DNA from: Lachnospiraceae bacterium
Lineage (GTDB): Bacteria; Bacillota; Clostridia; Lachnospirales; Lachnospiraceae
Direction: 5' to 3'
DNA length: 35,401 nucleotides
Assembly: GCA_022792295.1 (NCBI GenBank)
Contig: JAAWAR010000068.1
Coordinates: forward strand, 1 to 35,401
Of the stretch, positions 8,340-17,622 are shown piece after piece (the stretch's first letter is position 1; each line of letters starts with the position of its first letter). A program made the translations under genes and the position numbers. Under the pieces are notes generated by a model. The model made no database searches. It saw nothing but the letters and a program-made list of their open reading frames with translations, and was not told where the DNA came from.

Positions 8340-9305
8340 ATGACAGCCAGAATTGCAGGAATCGGCGCATATGTGCCGGAAAGAATTGTGACGAATGACG
8401 ATCTGGCGAAGGTCGTCGAAACAAATAACGAGTGGATCTTCAGCCGGACCGGAATCCGGGAACGTCATATCTCCACAGGCGAGGGGACGAAGGATCTGGC
8501 CACAGAGGCTGCAAGACGCGCGCTATCGGCGGCGGAAGTTGACCCAAAGGAGCTTGATTTAATCATTCTGGGGACCTCATCGCCGGACTGTAATTTTCCG
8601 AGTGACGCCTGCAGCGTTCAAGCGGCTCTTGGGGCGGTAAATGCCGTGGCATTCGATATTTCTGCGGCCTGCGCGGGTTTCATTTTTGCGATGAATATCG
8701 TTCAGGGTTTTTTCATGGCCGGAGTTTACAGAACGGCTTTGATCATCGGGGCGGAGACCTTAAGCAAGGTGACCGACTGGAGCGACCGTTCGACCTGCGT
8801 GCTCTTTGGGGATGGAGCCGGAGCCGCCGTATTAAAATCCTGTGAGAGCGGCGGAATCGTGGATATGATGATGGGTGCGGACGGGACGAAAGGAAGCGCC
8901 TTAAGCTGCACATCCCGGACGTTTGGAAATTTTCTCACGAAAACAGTGCCAAAGATGGGCTTTATGTCCATGGACGGACAGGAGGTTTTTCGGTTTGCGG
9001 TCCGTAAGGTTCCGGAAAGCGTTGAGATTCTTTTGAAAAAAAACAGGATTTCCAAGCAGGAAATCAAGTATTATGTGCTCCATCAGGCCAACGAGAGAAT
9101 CATTGAGGCGGCAGCCAGGAGGCTGAATGAGCCGATAGAAAAATTCCCGATGAGCATCGCCAAGTACGGCAATACCTCGACAGCCTCGATTCCGCTTTTG
9201 CTAAACGAAATGCAAAAGCAACGCATGCTGTCGGCCGGAGATAAACTCATGCTCTCCGGCTTTGGCGCGGGAATGACCTGGGGCGCGGTATTGCTGGAAT
9301 GGTAA
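8340..9305 (+). CDS. fabH: Beta-ketoacyl-ACP synthase III (321 aa)
   Basis: FabH condenses acetyl-CoA (or another primer acyl-CoA) with malonyl-ACP to start fatty-acid synthesis. The catalytic triad is visible: Cys111 in ISAACAGF, His248 in VLHQANERI, and Asn278 in KYGNTSTAS. The N-terminal NNEWIFSRTGIRERH motif, which contributes to CoA binding, is also present. Length is typical. It is the first gene of the fab operon, with GGGAAG before the ATG and a promoter plus FabT-like site upstream. Confidence 0.97.
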   Translation: MTARIAGIGAYVPERIVTNDDLAKVVETNNEWIFSRTGIRERHISTGEGTKDLATEAARRALSAAEVDPKELDLIILGTSSPDCNFPSDACSVQAALGAVNAVAFDISAACAGFIFAMNIVQGFFMAGVYRTALIIGAETLSKVTDWSDRSTCVLFGDGAGAAVLKSCESGGIVDMMMGADGTKGSALSCTSRTFGNFLTKTVPKMGFMSMDGQEVFRFAVRKVPESVEILLKKNRISKQEIKYYVLHQANERIIEAAARRLNEPIEKFPMSIAKYGNTSTASIPLLLNEMQKQRMLSAGDKLMLSGFGAGMTWGAVLLEW

Positions 9306-9363
9306 GTCCTAAAAAAGATGTAGGACGTTTCCTGATAAATAAAGAATAAAAGGAGAAAAAATC

Positions 9364-9597
9364 ATGTTAGAAAAAATGAAAGAATTAATTGCGGATCAGC
9401 TTAGCATTGAGGCGGGAAATATCACAGAAGAATCTTCCTTTAAGGATGATCTGGGCGTGGATTCCCTGGACTTATTCCAGCTTGTGATGGCACTCGAAGA
9501 TGAGTATTCGATCGAGATCCCGTCCGAGGACCTGCAGGGGCTGGCGACAGTGGGTGATGTTATGAGATATTTAAAAGACAAGGGTGTTGAGGAGTAA
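9364..9597 (+). CDS. acpP: Acyl carrier protein (77 aa)
   Basis: A small acidic four-helix carrier with the phosphopantetheine attachment motif DSL; Ser34 in GVDSLDLF would carry the prosthetic group. It shuttles the growing acyl chain between the enzymes of this operon. A good AAAGGAG site precedes the ATG. Its TAA stop shares one base with the ATG of fabK (taATG), which implies coupled translation. Confidence 0.96.
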   Translation: MLEKMKELIADQLSIEAGNITEESSFKDDLGVDSLDLFQLVMALEDEYSIEIPSEDLQGLATVGDVMRYLKDKGVEE

Positions 9598-10520
9598 TGA
9601 AGACAAGAATTACAGAGCTTCTGGGAATAGAATATCCGATTATTCAGGGCGGAATGGCATGGGTCGCCGAGCATAATCTGGCAGCGGCGGTATCCGAGGC
9701 CGGGGGCCTGGGATTAATTGGGGGAGCCAATGCGCCCGGCGAAGTGGTGCGGGAGGAAATTCGCAAAGCGAGAGCGCTGACAAAGAAGCCGTTTGGCGTT
9801 AACGTTATGCTGATGAGCCCCCATGCAGAGGATGTGGCAAGAGTCGTTGTTGAGGAAGGCATTAAGGTCGTCACAACAGGCGCCGGAAACCCGGGAACTT
9901 ATATGAAAATGTGGAAAGAAGCCGGAATCACCGTGATTCCGGTGGTGGCTTCCGTGGCCCTGGCAAAAATGATGGAACGGGGCGGTGCCGATGCCGTGAT
10001 TGCCGAGGGAAGCGAATCCGGCGGACACATCGGTGAGGCAACCACGATGACATTGGTCCCGCAAGTGGCTGATGCGGTATCGGTTCCGGTCGTTGCCGCC
10101 GGAGGAATCGGGGACGGCCGCGGTATTGCGGCGGCTTTCATGCTCGGCGCAGAGGCGGTTCAGTTAGGAACGCGGTTTGTTGTGGCGAAGGAGTCCATTG
10201 TCCACGACAAATATAAGGAGCGGATCCTCAAGGCAAAGGACATTGATTCCGTGGTGACCGGCAGGAGCCATGGCCATCCGGTGCGAGGCTTAAGAAACCA
10301 GATGACGCGCGAGTACAACCGGCTGGAGGCCGAAGGAAAGAGCTTTGAGGAGCTGGAATATTTAACACTCGGCGCGCTGCGTAATGCAGTCATGGATGGT
10401 GACGTGATAAATGGGACCGTCATGGCGGGGCAGATTGCAGGCATGATCACGAAGGAGCAGACCTGCAAAGAGATGATCGACGAGATGATCGGGCAGGCTG
10501 TAAGGCTTTTAAAGGGCTGA
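9597..10520 (+). CDS. fabK: Enoyl-ACP reductase II, FMN-dependent (307 aa)
   Basis: FabK reduces trans-2-enoyl-ACP to acyl-ACP using NAD(P)H and FMN and replaces FabI in many Firmicutes. The TIM-barrel NPD fold shows as YPIIQGGMAW at the start, FGVNVMLMSP, VTTGAGNPG, and the FMN phosphate site AAGGIGDGRGIAAAF followed by GAEAVQLGTRF. The SEGSESGGHIG-like segment (EGSESGGHIGE) carries the conserved His. The operon context with fabH, acpP and fabD separates it from nitronate monooxygenases of the same fold. Confidence 0.93.
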   Translation: MKTRITELLGIEYPIIQGGMAWVAEHNLAAAVSEAGGLGLIGGANAPGEVVREEIRKARALTKKPFGVNVMLMSPHAEDVARVVVEEGIKVVTTGAGNPGTYMKMWKEAGITVIPVVASVALAKMMERGGADAVIAEGSESGGHIGEATTMTLVPQVADAVSVPVVAAGGIGDGRGIAAAFMLGAEAVQLGTRFVVAKESIVHDKYKERILKAKDIDSVVTGRSHGHPVRGLRNQMTREYNRLEAEGKSFEELEYLTLGALRNAVMDGDVINGTVMAGQIAGMITKEQTCKEMIDEMIGQAVRLLKG

Positions 10521-10553
10521 CGCCGGATAAGGAACGGCCTTCGGGAGGAAATG

Positions 10554-11468
10554 ATGGGAAAGACAGCTTTTATTTTTCCTGGCCAGGGCGCGCAGGTTTG
10601 CGGCATGGGACAGGAATTTTATGAAACAACAAAGACAGGGCGACAGATTTTTGACAGGGCGTCTGAGCTTTTGGGGTTCTCCATGCCTGAGCTCTGCTTT
10701 GAAAAAAATGATCGCCTTGATATTACAGAGTATACACAGGCAGCGATGGTGACGACGAGCCTTGCCATGCTAAAGGTCATGGAGGAAAATGGCTTTTTCG
10801 CCGATGTTGCCGCAGGCTTAAGTCTTGGAGAATATTGTGCGCTTGCAGCTGCAGGAGTCATGGATGCAGATGACGCGATCCGCACGGTCAGACAGCGGGG
10901 GATCCTCATGCAGGAGGCGGTTCCCGCAGGTGTCGGCGGCATGAGTGCAGTTCTTGGGATGAACGCAGAGCAGATCAACGCAGTAATCGATCCGCTTCCT
11001 GGCGTCCAGGTTGCAAACTACAACTGTCCGGGGCAGATTGTGATTTCAGGGCTTAAAGAGGCCGTAGAAGATGCGGCAAAAAAACTTAAGGAAGCCGGAG
11101 CGAAGCGTGTGATCCCGCTTAACGTCAGTGGTCCGTTTCATTCCTATCTGCTTAAGGAGGCCGGGGAAAAGCTTGGAGAGTTTCTTGAGGGAGTGGAGAT
11201 AAAGGAGCCGCGGATTCCGTATGTGGCGAATGTGACGGCAGAATATGTAACGGTTTCCGAGCATGTACGCGAGCTTTTAAAACGGCAGGTATCTTCGTCG
11301 GTGTGCTGGCAGCAGAGCGTTGAGAACATGCTTGCAAACGGCGTAGACCGGTTTGTAGAGATCGGCCCGGGAAAGACACTTTCTGGCTTTATAAAGAAAA
11401 TAAGCCGGGATGTGACGGTAATCAATGTAGAAAAGCCTGCGGATCTGGAAAAACTGAAACAGGCGTAA
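10554..11468 (+). CDS. fabD: Malonyl-CoA:ACP transacylase (304 aa)
   Basis: FabD loads malonyl groups from CoA onto ACP. The N-terminal FIFPGQGAQ motif, the nucleophile Ser90 in GLSLGEY and the active-site His in SGPFHSYL are visible. The usual GHSxGE is GLSLGE here, a common Clostridia variant. Two tandem ATG codons occur at 10551 and 10554. GGAGG (10544-10548) is only two bases before the first and five before the second, so I prefer the second. Confidence 0.95.
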   Translation: MGKTAFIFPGQGAQVCGMGQEFYETTKTGRQIFDRASELLGFSMPELCFEKNDRLDITEYTQAAMVTTSLAMLKVMEENGFFADVAAGLSLGEYCALAAAGVMDADDAIRTVRQRGILMQEAVPAGVGGMSAVLGMNAEQINAVIDPLPGVQVANYNCPGQIVISGLKEAVEDAAKKLKEAGAKRVIPLNVSGPFHSYLLKEAGEKLGEFLEGVEIKEPRIPYVANVTAEYVTVSEHVRELLKRQVSSSVCWQQSVENMLANGVDRFVEIGPGKTLSGFIKKISRDVTVINVEKPADLEKLKQA

Positions 11469-11493
11469 TCGTACGATGCAGGAGAGCAGACAG

Positions 11494-12237
11494 ATGGATT
11501 TAAACGGAAAAGTCGCCCTTGTAACGGGCGCGAGCCGTGGAATCGGGCGGCAGATCGCAAAGACGCTTGCCGGATACGGTGCGGCGGTGATTGTAAATTA
11601 TAACGGCTCCGAGGCGAAGGCAGCCGAGGTTGTGGCAGAGATCACAGAAAACGGCGGCAGGGCAGAGGCAGTTCAGTGTAATGTGGCAGAGTTTGACCGG
11701 GCGAAGGAGTTAATAGACGGGATTGTAAAGCAGTACGGCCGTCTGGATATTCTTGTGAACAATGCGGGTATCACGCGTGACAATCTGATTCTTAAGATGT
11801 CCGAGGAGGAGTTTGACGCAGTTCTTGCGACAAACCTAAAGGGAGCGTTTAACTGTGTAAAGCATGTGTCCCGTCAGATGTTAAAGCAGCGATATGGCCG
11901 GATTATCAACGTCTCCTCCGTTTCCGGGGTCATGGGGAACGCGGGGCAGGCCAATTACTGTGCGTCTAAGGCCGGCGTAATCGGGCTTACAAAGTCCGTG
12001 GCGAGGGAGCTTGGCGCAAAGGGCATCACCTGCAATGCGCTGGCTCCCGGCTTTATACGGACGGAAATGACAGAAGTCCTTCCGGATACCGTAAAGGAAG
12101 CCATGAAGGAACAGATTCCCTTAAAGCACTTCGGGGAGACAGAGGATGTAGCGGAGGCAGCCGCGTTTCTTGCCTCCGATGAGGCAGCCTATATTACGGG
12201 GCAGGTGCTTCATATAGACGGCGGTATGGCTATGTAA
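11494..12237 (+). CDS. fabG: 3-oxoacyl-ACP reductase (247 aa)
   Basis: A short-chain dehydrogenase that reduces beta-ketoacyl-ACP with NADPH. It has the cofactor motif TGASRGIG at residues 11-18, NNAG, the catalytic Ser/Tyr/Lys set in NVSSVSG and YCASKAG, and the C-terminal [17 protein letters not shown] of FabG proteins. A longer frame starts at 11476, but CAGGAGAG (11479-11486) sits inside it and is spaced seven bases from ATG 11494. Confidence 0.96.
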   Translation: MDLNGKVALVTGASRGIGRQIAKTLAGYGAAVIVNYNGSEAKAAEVVAEITENGGRAEAVQCNVAEFDRAKELIDGIVKQYGRLDILVNNAGITRDNLILKMSEEEFDAVLATNLKGAFNCVKHVSRQMLKQRYGRIINVSSVSGVMGNAGQANYCASKAGVIGLTKSVARELGAKGITCNALAPGFIRTEMTEVLPDTVKEAMKEQIPLKHFGETEDVAEAAAFLASDEAAYITGQVLHIDGGMAM

Positions 12238-12306
12238 GGGCAGGACGGTTTGCAAAAAGGCAGCAGGCAAAGCATCCGGGCTGTTAGGAGAAGGAGATTG
12301 GAAAAG

Positions 12307-13542
12307 ATGAATAGAGTTGTGGTAACCGGTATGGGGGCGGTCACGCCCATCGGCAATAACGTGGAGGCCTATTGGGAAGGCTTAAAAAGCAAGAAGCTCG
12401 GCTTCGGACCTATTACGACGTTTGATACGGCGCAATATAAAGCGAAGCTGGCCGCCGAGGTGAAGGGTTTTGATCCGAAGGAATACATGGATGCAAAAGC
12501 CGCAAGACGTATGGAACGGTTTTCTCAGTTTGCCGTTGCGGCCTCTAAGCAGGCTCTCGATGACGCGGGGTTTTGTATGGAGAAAGAGGATCCCTACCGG
12601 ATCGGCGTCTGCGTGAGCTCTGGGATCGGCAGTCTCCAGATCATTGAAAAGGAATATAAAAAACTTTTGGAAAAGGGGCCTGGCCGGGTAAATCCGCTGC
12701 TGGTTCCTCTCATGATCAGCAACATGGCGGCCGGGAACGTCTCGATCCAGTTTGGTTTAAAGGGAAAAAATATAAACGTGGTGACAGCTTGCGCAAGTGG
12801 TACAAATTCCATCGGAGAGGCAATGCGTGCAATCCAGCACGGCGAGGCTGATGCAATGGTGGCAGGCGGCACGGAGAGCAGCATTACACCGATTGCAGTC
12901 GCGGGCTTTAGCGGGCTGACAGCACTTTCATATTCTGAGGATCCGGCGCGGGCATCGATCCCCTTTGACGCAGAACGAAACGGCTTCGTCATGGGCGAGG
13001 GAGCAGGTGTTGTCGTCCTGGAATCATTCGAGCATGCGAAAGCACGCGGAGCGAAAATCTACGCGGAGATCACAGGGTATGGCGCGACGGCTGACGCATT
13101 CCACATTACCTCTCCGGCCGAGGATGGCAGCGGGGCGGCCAGAGCCATGGAGAATGCAATCCATGAGGGCGGAATCCGACCGGATGAGATCGATTATATC
13201 AACGCGCACGGCACAGGAACGCATCACAACGATTTATTTGAGACAAAGGCAATCAAGCAGGTATTCGGTGCGCATGCTCGCCGGGTGAAGATAAGCTCCA
13301 CAAAATCCATGATCGGGCATCTCTTGGGAGCCGCGGGCGGCGTGGAATTCATCGCCTGTGTCAAGTCGATCACGGACGGCTTTATTCATGCAACCGCCGG
13401 CCTTAGCGTCGATGATCCGGAGTGCGATTTGGATTATATGAAAGGTGAGGGCGTCGCTGTGCCGGTGCGGTATGCTCTCAGTAATTCTCTTGGCTTTGGC
13501 GGGCACAATGCAAGCCTGCTTGTAAAAAGATTTGAGGAGTAA
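12307..13542 (+). CDS. fabF: Beta-ketoacyl-ACP synthase II (411 aa)
   Basis: FabF carries out the elongating condensation of acyl-ACP with malonyl-ACP. The Cys-His-His triad is present: Cys162 in VTACASGTNS, His in NAHGTGTHHND and His in KSMIGHLLGAAGG. The C-terminal NSLGFGGHNASLL motif is typical. The frame can be extended to a TTG at 12250, but the AGGAGAAGGAG site at 12286-12296 points to ATG 12307 and the family N-terminus MNRVVVTGMG starts there. Confidence 0.96.
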   Translation: MNRVVVTGMGAVTPIGNNVEAYWEGLKSKKLGFGPITTFDTAQYKAKLAAEVKGFDPKEYMDAKAARRMERFSQFAVAASKQALDDAGFCMEKEDPYRIGVCVSSGIGSLQIIEKEYKKLLEKGPGRVNPLLVPLMISNMAAGNVSIQFGLKGKNINVVTACASGTNSIGEAMRAIQHGEADAMVAGGTESSITPIAVAGFSGLTALSYSEDPARASIPFDAERNGFVMGEGAGVVVLESFEHAKARGAKIYAEITGYGATADAFHITSPAEDGSGAARAMENAIHEGGIRPDEIDYINAHGTGTHHNDLFETKAIKQVFGAHARRVKISSTKSMIGHLLGAAGGVEFIACVKSITDGFIHATAGLSVDDPECDLDYMKGEGVAVPVRYALSNSLGFGGHNASLLVKRFEE

Positions 13543-13554
13543 GGAGAACGGGAG

Positions 13555-13989
13555 ATGGAAATAAAGGATATCCTTGCACTTATGAAAGCCGTTTCCACCT
13601 ATACGCTTACGGATTTTGAGCTGGAGCAGGGTGATACGAGGCTTGTAATAAAAAGGGAGACCGTAATGGGCAGCGGAATGCCGTTGTCTTTGACCGAGGT
13701 GCAGACACCTGTGGCAGCAAAGGAAGACGCCACAGAGGCAGCCGGCATATCTTCCGATAAAGTCGTCACCTGCCCGCTTATCGGTACATTTTATTCTTCC
13801 CCTTCTCCGGGGGCCGATGACTATGTAAAGGTTGGAGACACCGTAAAAAAGGGACAGATCATCGGTATCGTTGAGGCCATGAAGCTGATGAATGAGATCG
13901 AGTGCGAGTATGACGGTGTTATCGAGGCGGTGCTTGTAAAGAATGAGGATACGGTTGAATACGGGCAGCCGTTATTCCGGATCCGGTAA
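13555..13989 (+). CDS. accB: Biotin carboxyl carrier protein of acetyl-CoA carboxylase (144 aa)
   Basis: The carrier domain occupies about residues 65-144, with the biotinylated Lys110 in EAMKLMNE and the flanking [19 protein letters not shown] thumb region. The first 35 residues match the usual AccB N-terminus, followed by a Thr/Ala/Glu linker. It ferries carboxybiotin between AccC and the carboxyltransferase encoded downstream. GGAG precedes the ATG. Confidence 0.95.
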   Translation: MEIKDILALMKAVSTYTLTDFELEQGDTRLVIKRETVMGSGMPLSLTEVQTPVAAKEDATEAAGISSDKVVTCPLIGTFYSSPSPGADDYVKVGDTVKKGQIIGIVEAMKLMNEIECEYDGVIEAVLVKNEDTVEYGQPLFRIR

Positions 13990-14002
13990 GGGGAGGATTG
14001 AT

Positions 14003-14425
14003 ATGTTGGGAATTAAAGAAATCGAAAAAATTATTCCTCATCGCCATCCGTTTTTGCTGATCGACCGAATCGAGGAGCTGGAGCCGGGAATCCGGGCCGT
14101 GGGATATAAGGCTGTAAGTTTTGATGAGCCGTATTTTGCAGGGCATTTTCCGGGTGAACCGGTCATGCCGGGCGTTTTGATCGTGGAGGCGCTGGCGCAA
14201 ACGGGGGCGGCGGCAGTATTAAGCCTCGAGGAGAATAAGGGAAAGACGGCCTATTTCGGCGGTATGGACCATGTAAAATTCAAGAAAAAGGTAGTTCCCG
14301 GCGACCTTTTGCGCCTGGAGTGCCAGATCATCAGGCAGAAAGGACCGGTGGGTGTCGGAAACGCGGTTGCGACGGTAGACGGTAAGGTGGCCGTATCGGC
14401 AGAGCTCACCTTTATGGTCGGTTAG
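14003..14425 (+). CDS. fabZ: 3-hydroxyacyl-ACP dehydratase (140 aa)
   Basis: A single hot-dog fold enzyme that dehydrates beta-hydroxyacyl-ACP. [14 protein letters not shown] near the N-terminus, the catalytic His in [13 protein letters not shown] and Glu in VEALAQTGA identify FabZ. The frame is open from 13943, overlapping accB, but GGGGAGG (13990-13996) directs the start to ATG 14003. Confidence 0.96.
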   Translation: MLGIKEIEKIIPHRHPFLLIDRIEELEPGIRAVGYKAVSFDEPYFAGHFPGEPVMPGVLIVEALAQTGAAAVLSLEENKGKTAYFGGMDHVKFKKKVVPGDLLRLECQIIRQKGPVGVGNAVATVDGKVAVSAELTFMVG

Positions 14426-14436
14426 GCGGTGGAAAT

Positions 14437-15789
14437 ATGTTCCAGAAAATTCTGATTGCAAACCGCGGAGAGATCGCGGTTCGGATCATCCGGGCCTGCA
14501 GAGAGATGGGAATTAAAAGTGTGGCAGTCTATTCGGAAGCCGACCGGGATGCCCTCCATACGCTTTTAGCCGACGAGGCCATCTGCATCGGGCCGGCGGC
14601 ATCCTCGGAGAGCTATTTGGATATGGAGCGGATTCTTTCGGCCTGTGAGGCGATGAAAGCCGACGCGGTTCATCCAGGTTTTGGCTTTTTGTCAGAAAAT
14701 GCCCGTTTTGCCGAGCTTTGTGAAAAATGCAGGATCGCATTTATCGGACCATCCGCTGAGGTCATAAGCCGCATGGGGAATAAGGCAGAGGCGAGAAAGA
14801 CCATGGAGAAGGCCGGTGTGCCGGTGGTTCCGGGGAGTAAGGAGGCATGTCATACGGCCGCCGAGGGACTTGAAACGGCAAAGGAGATCGGGTTTCCGGT
14901 CATGATTAAGGCTTCGAGCGGAGGCGGCGGAAAGGGAATGCGGATCTCCCGCGCGGAGGCTGACTTTGAGGCTAATTTCCAGAACGCGCAGATGGAGTCG
15001 ATAAAAGGCTTTTCCGACGACGCAATGTACATTGAGCGATATGTGGAAAAACCCAGGCACATTGAATTCCAGATTCTTGCGGATCGTCACGGGAACGTGG
15101 TACATCTGGGTGAGCGGGACTGCTCGATTCAGAGGAGACATCAAAAGGTATTAGAGGAGTCTCCGTCGCCGGCGATTTCCAGAGAGCTGCGGGAGAGAAT
15201 GGGCCAGACGGCTGTCCGCGCAGCAAAGGCGGCAGGCTATGAGAATGCCGGCACCATCGAATTTCTGCTGGATGCGGGCAAAAATTTTTATTTTATGGAA
15301 ATGAATACACGGATTCAGGTTGAACATCCGGTGACGGAGGCGGTGACGGATCTGGATTTAATTAAGGAACAGATCCGGATTGCCGCGGGAATGCCGCTCT
15401 CGGTCCGCCAGGAGGACATTTGCATTTCGGGACACGCGATCGAATGCCGGATCAACGCAGAGAATCCGGAAAAAAATTTCATGCCCTGTCCGGGCATCAT
15501 TACGGATATTCATCTGCCGGGGGGCCGCGGTGTGCGGGTGGACACGGCGATTTATAACAATTATAAAATCCCGCCGAATTACGATTCCATGCTTTTAAAA
15601 TTGATTGTCCATGACAAGGACCGCGATTCGGCGATCGCCAAAATGCGCAGCGCGCTCGGAGAGCTGGTGATCGAGGGTGTCATAACAAATCTGGATTTTC
15701 AGTATGACATCGTGAACGATCCGGATTTCCAAAAAGGGGAATTTGATACGGATTTTATACCGGTGCATTTTCCGGAAATTTGTAAATAG
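14437..15789 (+). CDS. accC: Acetyl-CoA carboxylase, biotin carboxylase subunit (450 aa)
   Basis: AccC carboxylates biotin on AccB using ATP and bicarbonate. The N-terminal ANRGEIAVRIIRACRE, the ATP-grasp glycine loop KASSGGGGKGMR, and the catalytic segment MEMNTRIQVEHPVTE are all intact. The C-terminal barrel-sandwich region (PPNYDSMLLKLIVHDKDR) is complete. Length equals that of single-subunit bacterial biotin carboxylases. Confidence 0.97.
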   Translation: MFQKILIANRGEIAVRIIRACREMGIKSVAVYSEADRDALHTLLADEAICIGPAASSESYLDMERILSACEAMKADAVHPGFGFLSENARFAELCEKCRIAFIGPSAEVISRMGNKAEARKTMEKAGVPVVPGSKEACHTAAEGLETAKEIGFPVMIKASSGGGGKGMRISRAEADFEANFQNAQMESIKGFSDDAMYIERYVEKPRHIEFQILADRHGNVVHLGERDCSIQRRHQKVLEESPSPAISRELRERMGQTAVRAAKAAGYENAGTIEFLLDAGKNFYFMEMNTRIQVEHPVTEAVTDLDLIKEQIRIAAGMPLSVRQEDICISGHAIECRINAENPEKNFMPCPGIITDIHLPGGRGVRVDTAIYNNYKIPPNYDSMLLKLIVHDKDRDSAIAKMRSALGELVIEGVITNLDFQYDIVNDPDFQKGEFDTDFIPVHFPEICK

Positions 15790-15840
15790 GGAATTTCGGA
15801 TGTAGATCCAGCCATTTTTTTGGGATAAAGGAGCTTCGAT

Positions 15841-17592
15841 ATGTTAAAGGATATGTTTAAAAAAACCTATACGAGAATTGACATGAAAAGCCGCACAGAG
15901 GAGAAAGAAGAAAAAAAGGGACAGACGGGAGAGATGCCGGTGATTCCGGCGGGTCTCTGGCGCAAATGTAATAAGTGCGGGAAGCCGATTTATGCCGAGG
16001 ATGTAAAACAGAATTTTTATGTCTGCCCAAAATGTGGCGGCTATTTTCGTATGCATGCCTACCGCCGGATTGAAATTACAGCAGATGCAGGAAGTTTTGA
16101 GGAATGGGACCAAAAGATGGAGGTCTGCAACCCGCTGCATTTTGCCGGTTATGAAAAGAAACTGGCGGCTGCAAGGGAGAAGACGAGGCTGAACGAGGCG
16201 GTCGTGACGGGAACCTGCACGATCGGCGGTTTTAAGACGGCCATCGGCGTCTGCGATGCACGGTTTTTAATGAGCAGCATGGGCCATAATGTCGGGGAAA
16301 AGATTACGCGTGCCGTGGAACGCGCAACAAGAGAAGGGCTGCCGATCATCCTGTTTGCCTGTTCGGGCGGAGCCAGGATGCAGGAGGGGATCGTTTCCCT
16401 CATGCAGATGGCCAAAACGGCTGCCGCCTTAAAGCGGCATCATGAGGCAGGGCTGCTTTTCGTGAGCATGCTGACTGACCCGACAACAGGGGGCGTGACG
16501 GCAAGCTTTGCCATGTTAGGTGATATAATTCTCGCCGAGCCTGGGGCTCTGATCGGATTTGCAGGCCCGCGTGTAATTGAGCAGACAATCGGGCAGAAAC
16601 TGCCGGAGGGCTTCCAGCGGGCGGAGTTTCTTTTGGAGCACGGATTCGTGGATCGGATCGTGGAGAGAAGCGAATGCAGAGCCGTCCTGACGCAGATTCT
16701 TAAGCTGCATGTGAGAAAAGACAGCGATACAAAGGCCTGTAAAATTGAGAAACCTGCCGGGCTGGTTCTTGACGGGGAGCCGGCGCAAAGCGGAAAGGCT
16801 GCCGCCCTTCTTAAGAGCGCCTGGGATTGTGTGCTGCTTTCGCGCAAATCGGACCGCCTTGTGGCTTCGGATTACATTCACGCGCTGTTTGAGGATTTTA
16901 TTGAGCTTCACGGAGACCGTTATTTTAAGGATGACGGGGCCATTATCGGCGGGATTGCGAGCTTCCATGGCCGGCCTGTGACGGTGATCGGCCAAGAAAA
17001 GGGAAAATCAACAAGGGAAAACATTCACCGTAATTTCGGGATGCCGTCACCGGAGGGATACCGAAAGGCGCTGCGTTTGATGAAGGAGGCAGAGACGTTC
17101 CATCGGCCGGTCATCTGCTTTATTGATACGCCGGGTGCGTTCTGCGGGATCGAGGCCGAGGAGCGGGGGCAGGGCGAGGCGATCGCCCGAAATCTTTTGG
17201 AGCTGTCGGCTTTGAAGGTTCCAGTGCTCTCGATTGTAATCGGCGAGGGCGGAAGCGGAGGCGCGCTTGCAATGGCAGTTGCAAACGAGGTATGGATGCT
17301 GGAAAATGCAATTTATTCCGTACTCTCGCCCGAGGGTTTTGCCTCGATTTTGTGGAAAGATGGCAAAAAGGCGAAAGAGGCAGCCGGAGTTATGAAAATA
17401 ACGGCCTGGGAGCTCTATGCGCTTGGCATCATCGAGCGGGTTATCCCTGAGGAGGAGCCGGCCTGTCAGGCTACGCTTTCGGAGCTTGCCAAAACAATGG
17501 AGCAGGCGATGGAGGAATTTTTTGAGACCTGGGGAACTATGGATGGAGAAACGGCGGCAGAAAAGAGATACGAACGCTTCCGGAAATTTTAA
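15841..17592 (+). CDS. Acetyl-CoA carboxylase carboxyltransferase, fused beta-alpha (AccD-AccA, 583 aa)
   Basis: One uninterrupted frame encodes both carboxyltransferase subunits, which transfer CO2 from carboxybiotin to acetyl-CoA. Residues 1 to about 295 are AccD: a four-Cys zinc ribbon (Cys43, 46, 62 and 65), then [35 protein letters not shown] and [14 protein letters not shown]. From about residue 305 to the end is Acc[56 protein letters not shown] and [19 protein letters not shown]. In most Firmicutes these are two genes, often overlapping. The joint here is a short linker with no repeated or stop-like sequence, so the fusion looks genuine rather than a sequencing error. It sits directly after accC, completing the ACC set. 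Confidence 0.94.
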   Translation: MLKDMFKKTYTRIDMKSRTEEKEEKKGQTGEMPVIPAGLWRKCNKCGKPIYAEDVKQNFYVCPKCGGYFRMHAYRRIEITADAGSFEEWDQKMEVCNPLHFAGYEKKLAAAREKTRLNEAVVTGTCTIGGFKTAIGVCDARFLMSSMGHNVGEKITRAVERATREGLPIILFACSGGARMQEGIVSLMQMAKTAAALKRHHEAGLLFVSMLTDPTTGGVTASFAMLGDIILAEPGALIGFAGPRVIEQTIGQKLPEGFQRAEFLLEHGFVDRIVERSECRAVLTQILKLHVRKDSDTKACKIEKPAGLVLDGEPAQSGKAAALLKSAWDCVLLSRKSDRLVASDYIHALFEDFIELHGDRYFKDDGAIIGGIASFHGRPVTVIGQEKGKSTRENIHRNFGMPSPEGYRKALRLMKEAETFHRPVICFIDTPGAFCGIEAEERGQGEAIARNLLELSALKVPVLSIVIGEGGSGGALAMAVANEVWMLENAIYSVLSPEGFASILWKDGKKAKEAAGVMKITAWELYALGIIERVIPEEEPACQATLSELAKTMEQAMEEFFETWGTMDGETAAEKRYERFRKF

Positions 17593-17622
17593 TTAATAAT
17601 AAAGAGGGCAGGAGGATAGAAA

